Shown: positions 45,054 to 54,891 of the stretch, piece after piece
Position numbering within the stretch: position 1 is the first letter of the stretch
Layout: the number at the start of each line of letters is the position of its first letter
Origin: Neiella litorisoli
GTDB taxonomy: Bacteria > Pseudomonadota > Gammaproteobacteria > Enterobacterales > Neiellaceae
Direction of reading: 5' to 3'
Assembly (NCBI RefSeq): GCF_014773395.1
Contig: NZ_JACXAF010000030.1
Span: forward strand, 1-57,716
DNA length: 57,716 nt
Position numbers and translations under genes: made by a program
Notes under the pieces: generated by a model
What the model was told of the DNA's origin: nothing
What the model saw: the letters and a program-made list of their open reading frames with translations, nothing else
Database searches by the model: none

Positions 45054-45758
45054 CTGACAATCGATAATTCCGGCCAGTTGCCACTGGCCATTCAACTTCC
45101 CGATGATGAGACCTTTGCCAGCTTTTATAGTGCTGGCAACGAGGTGCTTGTCGCTGCCATGAAACAGGCATTGAATTCCGACTCTGGTGGTTTCCTCTAT
45201 TTGTGGGGACCGACAGGCAGTGGTAAAAGTCATCTATTGCACGCCGCTTTAAACTGGTGTGCAAGCTGTCATCAGCCGAGTAGTTATATTCCGCTGCAGC
45301 ATCATGCCAGTATGGCGCCGGAAATGCTTGAAGGGCTGGAAAATCTCCACTTGGTGGTGCTAGACAACTTGGATGAGATTGCCGGTAACGAAATCTGGGA
45401 ACAAGCCATTTTTGATCTGTTTAACCGCATTCAAGAGCAGGGCAAAGTGCTGGTTGTGAGCGCCGATGGGGCCGCTCGCCATTTACAGTTACAGCTGCCT
45501 GATTTGAGATCGCGGCTCGACTGGGGAACCAGCTACCAGTTAGCGGCACCCGATGACGATAGCAAGCTGGCGATTCTGCAGCTCAGGGCCAATATGCGCG
45601 GTTTGGTGTTGTCGGATGAAGCCGGACGCTTTTTATTGCACCGTGCGAGCCGCAACATGGCTGATTTATGGCTGACCTTGGATAAGTTGGATACGGCGTC
45701 AATGCAGGCTCAGCGCAAACTCACCGTACCCTTTATCAAACAAGTGCTGGGATACTAG
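45054..45758 (+). CDS. hda: DnaA regulatory inactivator Hda
   Basis: A 234-residue AAA+ protein homologous to the ATPase domain of DnaA. The N-terminal clamp-binding motif is QLPLAI, followed by the signature LPDDETFASFYSAGN. Walker A is GPTGSGKSH, and Walker B is LVVLDNLDEI. With the DNA clamp it promotes hydrolysis of DnaA-bound ATP and so prevents re-initiation. The start is set at CTG 45054: AAGGTAGG ends 6 nt before it, and it gives an N-terminus of family length. An in-frame TTG at 45048 is the alternative, but it sits inside the Shine-Dalgarno spacing. There is no ATG in the right place. E. coli Hda is also reported to start at CUG. Confidence 0.93.
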   Translation: MTIDNSGQLPLAIQLPDDETFASFYSAGNEVLVAAMKQALNSDSGGFLYLWGPTGSGKSHLLHAALNWCASCHQPSSYIPLQHHASMAPEMLEGLENLHLVVLDNLDEIAGNEIWEQAIFDLFNRIQEQGKVLVVSADGAARHLQLQLPDLRSRLDWGTSYQLAAPDDDSKLAILQLRANMRGLVLSDEAGRFLLHRASRNMADLWLTLDKLDTASMQAQRKLTVPFIKQVLGY

Positions 45759-45772
45759 AGCCTACGGACTGA

Positions 45773-46153
45773 TTACTTCCCTTTGCGTTTTTTCAGGCCC
45801 AATCCAAGCTGTTGACCGCGCCAGCGGGCGAATAGAATCGAACCTACCAGCCAACAACTGACCAGCACAATTTCGATAAAAGCGAGTAGCCGCTCGGCTG
45901 GCTCGACGTATATCTGCACGCAGCCATGCATTAAATAGAGCAACGCGATAAAGGTGCTCCAGGCATGGGTATAGGGATTGTTGGCAATAATGCCACGCAG
46001 CGGAAACAGCAACGGCAGCAACCACAGCAAGGTAAGCCAAAACGAGGAAACATGTGGATGTGGCGATAACACACTTTGCCACAAAATGATCAGCGCAAAG
46101 AGGCCGAAATAACCAAATTTCGAAAGCCAGCAAACGGTCGTTATTTTTTGCAT
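45773..46153 (-). CDS. DUF2069 domain-containing inner-membrane protein
   Basis: A 126-residue polytopic protein with four hydrophobic segments (about 14-30, 38-55, 66-84, 90-110) and a basic C-terminus (LKKRKGK). The pattern and the location beside hda and arsC fit the DUF2069 family. The function is unknown. It converges on hda with 14 nt between stops. An overlapping ORF in another frame (45762-46133) lacks the family pattern and is rejected. Confidence 0.85.
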   Translation of the reverse strand: MQKITTVCWLSKFGYFGLFALIILWQSVLSPHPHVSSFWLTLLWLLPLLFPLRGIIANNPYTHAWSTFIALLYLMHGCVQIYVEPAERLLAFIEIVLVSCWLVGSILFARWRGQQLGLGLKKRKGK

Positions 46154-46305
46154 GATTGGTGTTCTTCGGTTCGCAGCACGATCAGCGCTGGGCTGTAAAT
46201 GGCAGGGAGACTAGCGCCGTGTTGGCGTCAATGCAAGCCATACCGCGTTGGTCCGGTATGGATTGCCAAAGTGATTGTTGGGTGATTCGCCGAGGTCGGC
46301 CGACC

Positions 46306-46662
46306 TTAACCGTTGATCAGGGTCAGCACATTCTCTGGCGGACGGCCAATGACCGCTTGCTCGCCTTTGACCACGATTGGTCGTTCGAGCAATTTCGGCG
46401 TCTTGGCGATCGCGTTGATCAGCGCCGCTTCGCTGACATCATCTGCGTCAAGCTGCTGCTCTTTGTATTCGGCTTCTTTGGTACGCATCATCTGACGCGG
46501 AGCCAAATGCAGCAACTCAGCCAGATTTTCAATTTCATCTGGCGTAGGCGGTGTTTTCAGGTATTCAATGATTTCTGGTTCAATACCATTTTCTTGCAGC
46601 AAAGCCAGTGTCTGGCGCGACTTTGAGCAACGAGGGTTATGGTAGATGCGATAGGTGTTCAT
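46306..46662 (-). CDS. arsC: ArsC family (YfgD-like) arsenate reductase homologue
   Basis: A 118-residue thioredoxin-fold protein. YHNPRCSKSRQTLALL carries the single catalytic Cys in the ArsC context, and the later RPIVV segment with the conserved Arg is present, so glutaredoxin-dependent arsenate reduction is plausible. It is the YfgD type found next to hda/bepA in E. coli; its true substrate there is uncertain. ATG 46662 is chosen over an ORF start 26 codons upstream because the protein then begins at the first strand. It follows bepA in the same direction. Confidence 0.9.
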   Translation of the reverse strand: MNTYRIYHNPRCSKSRQTLALLQENGIEPEIIEYLKTPPTPDEIENLAELLHLAPRQMMRTKEAEYKEQQLDADDVSEAALINAIAKTPKLLERPIVVKGEQAVIGRPPENVLTLING

Positions 46663-46763
46663 GCACTTTCTCTGCTGGTTTATTGTTGTAATTGAATAAA
46701 AACAATTCGCTTTTATGCCACGGCGCCATGATTGCTGCAAGGCGACTTAGGTCGTACCTGTGG

Positions 46764-48248
46764 TTATAGTGACTTCAAGCGAGTCAGATCATTGCGGTAT
46801 TGGCGCACCTTCGCTTCGAGTTTCACAATCTCAATATTGTTGTCATCCGGAGTGGCGTGTAACGCTCGTTCCAGCATGGCAATGGCTTGCTCGTATTGCA
46901 GCATCAGGGCTAACCGGTCGGCTTTGACACTATAGTGCTGAGCCGTATTGCCTTGCTTTAAATAAGCGTCACTAAGCAATGCCAGCGCGACCATGTCTTC
47001 TGGGTGCTTGACGCGAAAACGATTCAACAGCTCAATGGCTTTGTCGGCCTTGTTTCGTTTGATGAGAACGTTGGCATAGTTGAGGGTGATGACCTGATTG
47101 TTGGGCATGTACTGGTAGAAGTCATTGAGACGCGATTCAGCTCGCTCGGCATTGCCCGTTTCCATATCGATATCGGTGATGGCATCAATAACAAACAGAT
47201 TACGCGGGTATTCTTTTAGCAAAGGCGCGATGGTTTTGGCCGCTTGTTTGGCGTTGCCATCATCAAATTGGGCAATGGCCAAGCCATAAACTGCTGCATC
47301 AACTAAACGGCCTTCTTTCTTGTCGACTCGACGCTGAAACTCTTGCACCATGACCTTTGACGATTTGCCGGAGTAACGTGCTTCAATCCGCGCCTTGGCA
47401 AATTGAAAATCAACACTGACCGGATAGGCTTTGCGCGGGAACTGCTGAGCGCGCAGCTGCGCATCGGCAACCCGGCTTTCCGGAATGGGGTGAGTCAGCA
47501 AAAATTGCGGCGGCTTGCTGACATATCGATATTGTGCCGCCATTTTGGCAAAAAACTCAGCCGCAGCGTATGGATCATAGCCAGCAGCAACTAAGGTTTG
47601 CATGCCAATTCGGTCGGCCTCGGCCTCGTTTTTACGGGTAAAGTTAATGCTCATTTGCTGCGATGCAGCCATCGTCGTTTGCAGCGCCGCGATACCCGCT
47701 TGCGGCGCTAATACCGCCAGCACGATAGAGCCCAATGCGGCGCCCAGTGTCGCTGGCTGGTTTTGCATTTGCGCTTCAATATGGCGGGCTAGGTGGCGCT
47801 GATTGACGTGGGCGATTTCGTGCGCCAACACCGAGGCAATTTGACCCTCCGAATCAGCGTGCAGATATAAGCCACTGTGAACACCAATGTGACCACCGAA
47901 AAAGGCAAAGGCGTTAATGCTGTTTTCATTAACCCAAAAGAACTTAAATGGATGAATCGGTTGTTTGGTGGCGGTGACCAAGCGATAACCCAAAGATTCG
48001 AGATGTTCTTGCAATACTGGGTCATTAATTAGCGGATAAGCACCACGGATTTGGCGCATGGAAATATCACCAATCATGCGCTCTTTTTCTAAAGTAAGCG
48101 CGGATAGCCCCGCGGTTCCTATATCGGGGAGATTGTTGCCTGTCGACACGGCATGACTGGCCGGTGCCAGCATCGCCGTCATCAGAGTCGCGAGAGTTAC
48201 CGCGCGAAGTTGAGAAAAAGTTGCCGTCAGGCGCTTGGTTACATTCAA
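46764..48248 (-). CDS. bepA: Periplasmic M48 metalloprotease/chaperone BepA
   Basis: A 494-residue protein (E. coli BepA/YfgC 487). A signal peptide (cleavage near SHAVS) is followed by the M48 zinc site HEIAH (143-147), with the third ligand E207 in NEAEAD. The C-terminal half is a TPR-like superhelix. BepA assists LptD assembly and degrades stalled outer-membrane proteins with the BAM complex, so it fits functionally with bamC 3 kb away. It lies just upstream of arsC on the same strand and is divergent from the TusA-like gene, as in related genomes. Confidence 0.95.
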   Translation of the reverse strand: MNVTKRLTATFSQLRAVTLATLMTAMLAPASHAVSTGNNLPDIGTAGLSALTLEKERMIGDISMRQIRGAYPLINDPVLQEHLESLGYRLVTATKQPIHPFKFFWVNENSINAFAFFGGHIGVHSGLYLHADSEGQIASVLAHEIAHVNQRHLARHIEAQMQNQPATLGAALGSIVLAVLAPQAGIAALQTTMAASQQMSINFTRKNEAEADRIGMQTLVAAGYDPYAAAEFFAKMAAQYRYVSKPPQFLLTHPIPESRVADAQLRAQQFPRKAYPVSVDFQFAKARIEARYSGKSSKVMVQEFQRRVDKKEGRLVDAAVYGLAIAQFDDGNAKQAAKTIAPLLKEYPRNLFVIDAITDIDMETGNAERAESRLNDFYQYMPNNQVITLNYANVLIKRNKADKAIELLNRFRVKHPEDMVALALLSDAYLKQGNTAQHYSVKADRLALMLQYEQAIAMLERALHATPDDNNIEIVKLEAKVRQYRNDLTRLKSL

Positions 48249-48378
48249 AATGTCTATTCTTCCGTTACTTTTGCGACCATTGAGACCATCAGCTTGGCCA
48301 TGCTCAGAGCGCAGTTTACCCAGTTCTTGCTAAAAAATGCCATTGTCAGCGTTGGTTTAGACTGAAATAATCATCACC

Positions 48379-48645
48379 ATGCAACGACCACCACAAGTTC
48401 TGGCTAACACACTTGATTTGACGCATGAGCGCTGCCCCATGGCGTTTGTGCGCTGTAAGCACGCTTTGTTGAAATTGCAGCACGGCGAGTCGCTTGATGT
48501 TCATTTTAGCGACTCTTCGAGTGTAGCGGATATCCTTGACTGGTGCCGAGCTAGACCGTTGCAAGCTAACGTTTTTAATACAAATAATGAAATTCATGTG
48601 GTGTTTTCATTGACCTCAAATGGCGCCCATGGAGCCGCAACCTAA
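48379..48645 (+). CDS. TusA-related sulfurtransferase-like protein
   Basis: An 88-residue protein of the TusA/YedF fold (beta-alpha-beta-alpha-beta-beta). The TusA N-terminal motif is recognisable as LDLTHERCPMAFVRCKHALLKL, but the usual CPxP reads CPMA, so the conserved second Pro is missing while the active Cys is kept. A second Cys follows in VRCK. It could be a sulfur carrier or a diverged relative with another role. It lies 16 nt before perM and is probably cotranscribed; it is divergent from bepA. Confidence 0.85.
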   Translation: MQRPPQVLANTLDLTHERCPMAFVRCKHALLKLQHGESLDVHFSDSSSVADILDWCRARPLQANVFNTNNEIHVVFSLTSNGAHGAAT

Positions 48646-48660
48646 GGAGTTCATCACTGT

Positions 48661-49740
48661 ATGTTACGGATGATGAAAAGTTGGTATCAGCGTAAATTTT
48701 CTGACCCCGCAGCGGTTAGTTTGTTCACCATTTTGTTAACTGGTTTTCTACTTATTTACTTTGGCGGCTCGTTATTAGCGCCTATTTTTCTGGCCATTGC
48801 ATTTAGTTACATTCTCGATTGGCCGGTGACCCAACTGGAACGAATAGGCGTCCGCCGTGGCCTCGCAACGTCGTTAGTGCTGATTTTATTTGTTGGTTTA
48901 TTGCTGATCGGCGTACTGGGCTTGATCCCGCTGATTTGGGGGCAGGGGGTCAATCTGGTGACTGAATTGCCGGTGATGTTTGAAAAAGCTCGGCATGGCC
49001 TGTGGGAGTTGCAGTCGACTTATCCGCAATTTGTCAGTAAAGCGCAAATCGCGCTGATCACCGACAACATTCGTGATTCAGTACTGAGTTATGGCCAAAC
49101 GTTTGTCTCTACTTCGTTGCAGTCATTGGTTAGCTTAGTGACGGTACTGATTTATTTGATTGTGGTGCCGTTGTTGGTGTTTTTCTTTTTGAAAGACAAA
49201 GACCAGCTACTCTCTGGTATGAGCCGTTTTCTGCCGGGCAATCGCAAATTGGTCAATCAGGTCGGCGAAGAGATGAATCTGCAAATCATCAATTATATTC
49301 GCGGTAAGCTGATTGAAATTGCTGTTATTGGCGTGGCCTCTTACGTCTTTTTTATTGCCATTGATTTGCGCTATGCCGCCTTGTTGGCCGTGCTAGTCGG
49401 GTTATCTGTGGTGATCCCCTATGTTGGAGCAACCTTAGTGACCATTCCGGTTGCGCTGGTTGGCTTGTTTCAATGGGGCTTAACGGCCGATTTTGGTTAC
49501 CTAATGCTGGGCTATGGTGTGATTCAGGCACTTGATGGCAACTTGCTGGTGCCGCTGCTGTTTTCTGAGGCGGTTAATCTTCATCCCGTGGTCATTATCA
49601 TTGCGGTGTTGGTATTTGGTGGGCTGTGGGGCTTTTGGGGCGTGTTCTTTGCTATTCCGTTGGCAACCTTGGTGAAGGCTGTGATCAATGCTTGGCCGAC
49701 GACTCAAACAGATGAGCCGCCGCCGCAGACAGAGGTTTAG
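48661..49740 (+). CDS. perM: AI-2E family transporter PerM
   Basis: A 359-residue polytopic membrane protein of the AI-2 exporter/permease family (E. coli YfgO/PerM 353). About eight hydrophobic segments are visible, beginning with LFTILLTGFLLIYFGGSLL and including the family's LIVVPLLVFFFLKD segment. The reference is its position between bepA and bcp, which matches E. coli. The transport substrate in this branch is not established (TqsA exports autoinducer-2, PerM is less clear). Its last 4 nt overlap the convergent bcp gene. Confidence 0.93.
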   Translation: MLRMMKSWYQRKFSDPAAVSLFTILLTGFLLIYFGGSLLAPIFLAIAFSYILDWPVTQLERIGVRRGLATSLVLILFVGLLLIGVLGLIPLIWGQGVNLVTELPVMFEKARHGLWELQSTYPQFVSKAQIALITDNIRDSVLSYGQTFVSTSLQSLVSLVTVLIYLIVVPLLVFFFLKDKDQLLSGMSRFLPGNRKLVNQVGEEMNLQIINYIRGKLIEIAVIGVASYVFFIAIDLRYAALLAVLVGLSVVIPYVGATLVTIPVALVGLFQWGLTADFGYLMLGYGVIQALDGNLLVPLLFSEAVNLHPVVIIIAVLVFGGLWGFWGVFFAIPLATLVKAVINAWPTTQTDEPPPQTEV

Positions 49741-50201
49741 CCTTTCAAGTAACCGAGCACCACATCGTGGTGCTCTTTTGTTTTGAACTTATCAAAAACA
49801 TGCTCGACTTCGCCTTGCTCATTGATTAAGAAAGAAATTCGGTGGATTCCGTCATATTCCTTGCCCATGAACTTCTTCAAGCCCCAAACGCCGAAGGCGT
49901 CAGCGATGGCATGATCTTCATCTGACAACAAATCAAAGTTGAGATCGTACTTTTCGATGAACTTTGGTAGCCGTTTAACCGGATCGGGGCTAATGCCAAA
50001 CACCACGGTATTCAGCGCATCCAACTCCGCTTTGCTGTCGCGTAAACCACAAGCTTGAGTGGTGCAGCCGGGCGTCAGCGCTTTCGGGTAGAAATAGACC
50101 AGCACTTTTTTGCCTTGATAATCGGCAAGACGAACGATATCGCCATGTTGGTTCGGTAATTCGAACGCCGGCGCTTGGCTTCCAGATTGAATAGGGTTCA
50201 T
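49737..50201 (-). CDS. bcp: Thioredoxin-dependent peroxiredoxin Bcp
   Basis: A 154-residue peroxiredoxin (E. coli 156). The active site PKALTPGCTTQACGLRD holds the peroxidatic Cys and, five residues later, the resolving Cys of the BCP subgroup. It reduces H2O2 and organic peroxides using thioredoxin. ATG 50201 is chosen because AAGGA lies 7 nt upstream and the length then fits; the reading frame stays open 46 codons further upstream without family similarity. It is divergent from dapA and convergent with perM. Confidence 0.95.
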   Translation of the reverse strand: MNPIQSGSQAPAFELPNQHGDIVRLADYQGKKVLVYFYPKALTPGCTTQACGLRDSKAELDALNTVVFGISPDPVKRLPKFIEKYDLNFDLLSDEDHAIADAFGVWGLKKFMGKEYDGIHRISFLINEQGEVEHVFDKFKTKEHHDVVLGYLKG

Positions 50202-50326
50202 AGGTAATCCTTGCTTTTTTAATGAAATCGGCCGATGTCGGTGGCCAGGTCTTAACGGTTGGTCGAAAAGTGTCCATTGATACCGCTTAGATGTGATTAC
50301 GGTGCTGATTCGTGCGCAGTTCAACC

Positions 50327-50355
50327 TTGTCTTTAACAAGGCTGCAAATTACCAT
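50327..50355 (+). promoter_or_regulatory. Candidate promoter of dapA-bamC
   Basis: TTGTCT (50327-50332) and TACCAT (50350-50355) are 17 bp apart, and transcription would begin about 25 nt before the dapA ATG. Each hexamer has two mismatches to the sigma-70 consensus. Confidence 0.45.
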
Positions 50356-50386
50356 AGAGCGCTTAGCTTTTCAGGGGAAAAATTAC

Positions 50387-51268
50387 ATGCTGTCAGGAAG
50401 CATCGTAGCGCTGATCACACCTATGGATGATCAGGGAAACGTGGATTACGACGCGCTCGCTCAATTAGTCGAGTGGCACATTGAATCGGGCACTAGCGGT
50501 ATCGTCGCAGTCGGTACTACCGGAGAGTCGGCGACATTGAGTGTTGAAGAGCATCAGCAGGTGATCCGAAAGACCGTCGAATTCGCAGCTGGTCGTATCG
50601 ATGTTATTGCTGGCACTGGCGCGAACTGTACCCGAGAAGCATTGGAATTGACCCATGGGGCGGAAAAGGCCGGCGCCAAAGCCTGCTTGAGCGTCACACC
50701 TTATTACAACAAGCCAAGTCAGCAGGGCTTGTATTTGCACTATAAAACAATTGCAGAAAACAGCTCGCTACCTCAGGTCCTTTACAATGTGCCTGGCCGT
50801 ACCGCAGTTGACCTGTTGCCAGAAACCGTGATTGAGTTGGCGCAAGTCAACGGCATTGTCGGGATTAAAGAAGCCACCGGCGATGTTGCTCGAGTTGCTA
50901 CCTTACGCCAAGGCTGTGGTGATGATTTTGTATTACTCAGTGGTGATGATGCCACCGGCTTGCAGTTTATGCTCGATGGTGGTGATGGCGTTATTTCAGT
51001 GACCAACAACCTCGCGCCTGCGGCAATGGCCAAAATGTGCCAACTGGCCAAGTCGGGCGAGGTTGAACAAGCGCAAGCGATTAACCAGCGATTGATGCCG
51101 TTGCACGAACATTTATTTGTTGAAGCAAACCCAATTCCTGTGAAATGGGGACTTTGGCGGCTTGGCCGGGCAGCATCTCCGGCGTTGCGTTTGCCACTGA
51201 CCACTTTATCCGAATCGAATCAGGCGATTTTGCAAAAAGCCATGATTGATGCTGGTTTAACTCTGTAA
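50387..51268 (+). CDS. dapA: 4-hydroxy-tetrahydrodipicolinate synthase
   Basis: A 293-residue DapA (E. coli 292). Conserved elements: [25 protein letters not shown], the catalytic [15 protein letters not shown] tyrosine region and the Schiff-base lysine in [13 protein letters not shown]. It condenses pyruvate with aspartate semialdehyde in lysine and diaminopimelate synthesis. ATG 50387 has AGGGG upstream and fits family length; a 25-codon upstream extension is rejected. It is followed 17 nt later by bamC, as in E. coli. Confidence 0.96.
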   Translation: MLSGSIVALITPMDDQGNVDYDALAQLVEWHIESGTSGIVAVGTTGESATLSVEEHQQVIRKTVEFAAGRIDVIAGTGANCTREALELTHGAEKAGAKACLSVTPYYNKPSQQGLYLHYKTIAENSSLPQVLYNVPGRTAVDLLPETVIELAQVNGIVGIKEATGDVARVATLRQGCGDDFVLLSGDDATGLQFMLDGGDGVISVTNNLAPAAMAKMCQLAKSGEVEQAQAINQRLMPLHEHLFVEANPIPVKWGLWRLGRAASPALRLPLTTLSESNQAILQKAMIDAGLTL

Positions 51269-51285
51269 GTCGGGAGATTAACATC

Positions 51286-52398
51286 TTGAATAAGCTAGTA
51301 TTCGGTGCCGTAGCTGCCGGGATTATGTTGGCAGGTTGTACCGGAAATGACTACCGGGCTCGTTCTGATTTTGAGTACCTCGAAGAACAAAGTAACCCTG
51401 AATTTCAGGTTCCCGAGGATTTGACGGCTCCGCCTAAGCGAGCCGATTACTACATCCCGCCGGTGCAAGAAACCGAAGAAACCGCCTATGGTGCCGATTT
51501 GGCGATCTCAGCGCCGATTCAAGTATTGACCCTGGTTGATGGCAGCTTACGTCCGCAAGGCGATGATCGTCGCGCTTCAATCGAATTTGATATCACCAGC
51601 GTTGATGGCGACAATCCAGTTGATGGCATCTGGAATTCATTGTGGGGCTTGATCCAGAAGCGTGGCATTGCGGCCCGCTTTTGGGACAAAGATGGCGGCA
51701 TTCTGGTAACCGATTGGTTTGTTGCTCATCGCGATGAAGATCCAAATTACTTCTTTGGTCTGGAAGATTACTTTATGGATCGCCGTGGCGATCTGGAAGT
51801 GCGTGCCCGTTATGCTTTTAATTTAGAAGTGGGCCGAACCGGCCGAACTGCCAAGTTAAGCGCTGCTATGGTTGGCTTTGAGCGCTACTTTGATAACCAG
51901 TTAGAGCGCGATAAACCAACCCAAGTTGAGCGTGATAATTTCACCGTCAACGTGCTTAACGGCGTTGTTAAACAGTACCAGCAAGACATGCAGCTGCAAC
52001 GCCAAGAGAAGTCGCTAGAACAACAGCGAGCGATGGCGTTATCACTGCAGGTGGATCAAAAAGGGTTGGCTTCAATTGTTGCTGCTGTACCGTTTGATCA
52101 GGCATGGCAAAATGCTGAATCGCTGCTCGAAGCCGCTGGCTTTATCGTCGAAGATAAAGACCGCACTCAGGCTACCTACTTCGTCAACGTGCCATCGAAC
52201 TGGAGCTTCAGAAAGCTGTTCGTGACCGATGACGAGGAGATGGGAATTGAGTCTGGTGATTACAAACTATTCTTTGGCGATCGTGGCCAGACCACAACCA
52301 TTAGCATCTTTAACGATGACAACAAGCCGCTGAGCGAAGAAGAAGTCAGTAAAGCCTATCACTCACTGCGCGAAGCATTGGAGCGAATGACTAACTAA
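51286..52398 (+). CDS. bamC: Outer membrane assembly lipoprotein BamC
   Basis: A 370-residue lipoprotein (E. coli 344). TTG start at 51286 with GGGAG upstream, then a lipoprotein signal MNKLVFGAVAAGIMLAGC with lipobox LAGC. An unstructured N-terminal segment (DYRARSDFEYLEEQSNPEFQVP-like) is followed by two helix-grip domains. It is part of the BAM complex that inserts outer-membrane beta-barrels. The dapA-bamC pair matches E. coli. Its end overlaps the stop of the small DUF2897 gene on the other strand by 3-4 nt. Confidence 0.93.
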   Translation: MNKLVFGAVAAGIMLAGCTGNDYRARSDFEYLEEQSNPEFQVPEDLTAPPKRADYYIPPVQETEETAYGADLAISAPIQVLTLVDGSLRPQGDDRRASIEFDITSVDGDNPVDGIWNSLWGLIQKRGIAARFWDKDGGILVTDWFVAHRDEDPNYFFGLEDYFMDRRGDLEVRARYAFNLEVGRTGRTAKLSAAMVGFERYFDNQLERDKPTQVERDNFTVNVLNGVVKQYQQDMQLQRQEKSLEQQRAMALSLQVDQKGLASIVAAVPFDQAWQNAESLLEAAGFIVEDKDRTQATYFVNVPSNWSFRKLFVTDDEEMGIESGDYKLFFGDRGQTTTISIFNDDNKPLSEEEVSKAYHSLREALERMTN

Positions 52399-52574
52399 TC
52401 AGTTTGGTCTGTGTCTTTGTTATATTTGGCCCGAGCCATGGGATCGACTAGATCCTCTCGCTTGGGCCATTTCATTTTAGCGGAATACTTCAACACCATT
52501 AGATTGCTGACAATTACACCCAGCACCAGCAAAATGATGACCGCGATACTCCAACCAGATAACTCTGTGCCCAT
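52395..52574 (-). CDS. DUF2897-like small membrane protein (59 aa)
   Basis: A 59-residue gene that falls below the usual length cut-off. Translation on the minus strand gives MGTELSGWSIAVIILLVLGV, a single membrane helix (about residues 9-27), then VLKYSAKMKW and a polar, charged tail. The helix followed by LKYSAKMK is the pattern I associate with DUF2897. Its ATG is 4 nt after the stop of the carboxypeptidase gene, with AGGG 7 nt upstream, so it is translated as the last cistron of that unit. The stop overlaps bamC by a few bases. Function unknown. Confidence 0.8.
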   Translation of the reverse strand: MGTELSGWSIAVIILLVLGVIVSNLMVLKYSAKMKWPKREDLVDPMARAKYNKDTDQTD

Positions 52575-52578
52575 TTCC

Positions 52579-54395
<1,817 letters not shown>

Positions 54396-54761
54396 CTAGT
54401 TTCCTTGTGCCAGCAGCGGGCTGTAAAGTTTGTCGTTAAAGCCCACAATCAATGTTTCTGCGATGACTAGCACTGGCCGCTTCATTAAGGTTGGTTGCTC
54501 TAGAATTAACGCCAGCGCTGATGATTCATCAAGGTTTTGCTTTTGTTCGTCGGTTAATGCCCGATAACTGGTCGAGCGCTTATTGAACAGTACTTCCCAG
54601 CCAACTTGCTGAGCCCATGCTGACAATTGAGCGTGTTCTAGTGGTTGTTCGCGAACATCCTGAAAGGTAAAGTCGATATCGTTTTTTTCTAGCCACTTAC
54701 GGGCCTTGCGAACCGTATCGCAGTTGCTGATCCCGTAAACAGTGGCGTGATGAGTAGACAT
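54396..54761 (-). CDS. ArsC/Spx-like (YffB family) reductase
   Basis: A 121-residue thioredoxin-fold protein of the ArsC superfamily, YffB branch: TVYGISNCDTVRKARKWLE carries the single Cys, followed by NDIDFTFQDVR. The FNKRSTSYRAL and RPVLVI segments are also typical. YffB proteins are glutathione-dependent thiol reductases of unclear substrate, not proven arsenate reductases. ATG 54761 has AAAGGGA 4-5 nt upstream. It starts the unit ArsC-like-dapE-VanY-like-DUF2897. Confidence 0.9.
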   Translation of the reverse strand: MSTHHATVYGISNCDTVRKARKWLEKNDIDFTFQDVREQPLEHAQLSAWAQQVGWEVLFNKRSTSYRALTDEQKQNLDESSALALILEQPTLMKRPVLVIAETLIVGFNDKLYSPLLAQGN

Positions 54762-54891
54762 GTGATCCCTTTGGCGCAATCAAAATTGGGCCAAGAATAT
54801 CACAATCCTTTAAGCAGTCAGGAGTGGATTGACTAATGATTCATGCAACTCGCATGAACATGCAGTCAAGATGAACCTCGACGCAACAAAC

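Noticed and set aside
45762-46133. 123-aa minus-strand ORF overlapping the DUF2069 gene
   Set aside because: It occupies another frame of the same strand; only the 45773-46153 frame has regular membrane helices and the basic C-terminus of the family.
46156-46626. 156-aa plus-strand ORF opposite arsC
   Set aside because: Largely antisense to the conserved arsC gene and not similar to anything recognised; the ArsC reading explains the region.
50782-51204. 140-aa minus-strand ORF inside dapA
   Set aside because: Antisense shadow; composition follows the dapA codons and there is no recognisable domain.
54840-54858. TTCATGC/GCATGAA inverted repeat downstream of modC
   Set aside because: Only 7 bp with no U-run; too short to call a terminator or operator without further evidence.
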